13,590 nucleotides of DNA from DASQHM01 sp035632095 (lineage in GTDB: Bacteria > Pseudomonadota > Alphaproteobacteria > Ferrovibrionales > Ferrovibrionaceae). Numbering within the stretch: position 1 is the stretch's first letter; each line of letters opens with the position of its first letter. Positions 12,730-13,590 of the stretch are shown piece by piece. The notes under the pieces are model-generated. The model was not told the origin of the DNA. It was given only the letters and a program-made list of their open reading frames with translations, and searched no databases. The translations under genes and the position numbers were made by a program. The stretch covers positions 1 through 13,590 of the forward strand of contig DASQHM010000157.1 in NCBI GenBank assembly GCA_035632095.1, in the 5' to 3' direction.

Positions 12730-13590
12730 TCACGATTTGCGCCGCGCGCTTCGGTTAGGCCGATTGCGTAGCGCCGTGATGGCCTCCCGGTACGTGCGCC
12801 CCGCGTCGATGCGGCGAGATCGGTCCGCTAGATTTTCAGCCGCATCGATAGAAGCATTGCCCAGCACCTCGCGCACGACGCCCGCATGATTCGGGTCTTG
12901 CCGCGCGATCGCCGCCGCCGCGGCGGCGCGGAACAGCTCCGGCGACTGGCTCTTGCCGGTCAGAGCTGAAGTTTGAAGCGTCAGCCGGAGCCAGAAACTC
13001 CGCTCGTCCAGGTCGCCGCCTCTCCAGTTGATCCATAGGCGTTCGCTCGACGCGCCGCAGAGCAGCATCGGCCGGATCTGTTCGAGATAAATCTCCAGAT
13101 ACTGGGTCAGCGCCGCCGGCAACACCGCCTCATAGGCGCGATGGTTGAAGGTCTCGGTCGCTTCGAGGCGCAATTTCCAGCCCGCACCCTGCCTGGCCAA
13201 ATGCCGGCCGATCTCAAGGCTCGCGAAATTCCGGCGGCGAATCGGGCGCGACGTGAGCAACGCCACCATGAGCAAGTCGCGATAGCGCACCCGCTTCCAT
13301 TGCGTCATGCGCGGCTGCGCCAATAGCTCGTCCATGGCCGTGCAGGCCGCTGCCAGCAGTTCCGGCGGGTCGGCCAGGCGAGCACCCTTAGCGCGCGCTG
13401 GTGGCTGACGCCGACGAAGCCGGCTCCGCGCAAGCTGGAACCACGTCCAATCGTCGCCCGGCGCCATGGCGGCGATGGCGATATAGAGGTCGTCGAGCCG
13501 TATCAACACGGTGCGCTCGTTGACCTGTTTGCGGAGCGCAGCCAAGTAAGCGGCGACGGCCTCGGGCGTCACCCGCTCCGCCGGCGCGCC
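12730..13590 (-). CDS. Tyrosine recombinase-like protein, catalytic residues lost; partial at right edge
   Basis: The visible frame is open to the window edge, so the N-terminus is missing; numbering here starts from the in-frame GTG at 13572 (280 residues). A core-binding-like helical part (about 1-55, with PGDDWTWFQLARSRLR) is followed by a phage-integrase catalytic fold: LLMVALLTSRPIRRRNFASL (Arg-I at about R112), LRLEATETFN where relatives have a Lys in ETKN, SPELFRAAAA where relatives have HLFRH, a VVREVLGNAS block where relatives have LGH, and AENLADRSRRIDAGRTY where relatives have the nucleophilic Tyr. Only the two arginines (R112, R215) remain. The gene points toward tRNA-Thr, as integrases often do. 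Either a decaying integrase or a non-catalytic DNA-binding derivative. Confidence 0.75.
   Translation of the reverse strand, partial: GAPAERVTPEAVAAYLAALRKQVNERTVLIRLDDLYIAIAAMAPGDDWTWFQLARSRLRRRQPPARAKGARLADPPELLAAACTAMDELLAQPRMTQWKRVRYRDLLMVALLTSRPIRRRNFASLEIGRHLARQGAGWKLRLEATETFNHRAYEAVLPAALTQYLEIYLEQIRPMLLCGASSERLWINWRGGDLDERSFWLRLTLQTSALTGKSQSPELFRAAAAAAIARQDPNHAGVVREVLGNASIDAAENLADRSRRIDAGRTYREAITALRNRPNRSARRKS

Overview
The window is high-GC DNA from an alphaproteobacterium. The main evidence is gene order: on the minus strand it runs murA, DUF2948, hisG, hisD, UPF0262, low-molecular-weight phosphatase, infA, maf, RNase E/G, yacG, tRNA-Phe. I recognise this as a conserved alphaproteobacterial block. 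The promoter-like sites also resemble the Caulobacter housekeeping consensus more than the E. coli one. I cannot place the genus.

Layout from left to right. (1) 72-971, plus strand: a stand-alone DUF5996 protein, convergent with (2) 990-3856, minus strand: a tightly coupled three-gene unit encoding an epoxide-hydrolase-type alpha/beta hydrolase, a serine alpha/beta hydrolase and an exported-looking aldo/keto reductase. (3) 3944-4019: tRNA-Phe(GAA). (4) 4089-6623: infA, maf, RNase E/G and yacG, covering translation initiation, nucleotide house-cleaning, RNA processing and a gyrase-binding zinc protein. (5) 6814-11516: murA, DUF2948, hisG, hisD, UPF0262 and phosphatase, with very short gaps or overlaps. 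(6) 11623-12158: a small basic protein and a secreted Cys-containing protein upstream of murA. (7) 12254-12328, plus strand: tRNA-Thr(GGT). (8) 12329-13590: a different, accessory-looking segment with paired TGGGGGAA motifs, a 75-codon orphan ORF and a tyrosine-recombinase-like gene that runs off the right edge.

Most of the window is ordinary core genome. The two observations most worth a second look are at the right. First, the secreted-protein gene has an in-frame amber codon (11883-11885), followed by 24 protein-like codons that end exactly on an ATGA overlap with the next gene. This looks like recent loss of the C-terminus or stop-codon readthrough. Second, the recombinase homologue next to tRNA-Thr keeps an open frame and its fold motifs but has lost four of the six catalytic positions, including the nucleophilic tyrosine. 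I found no CRISPR array, complete IS element or obvious new defence system.
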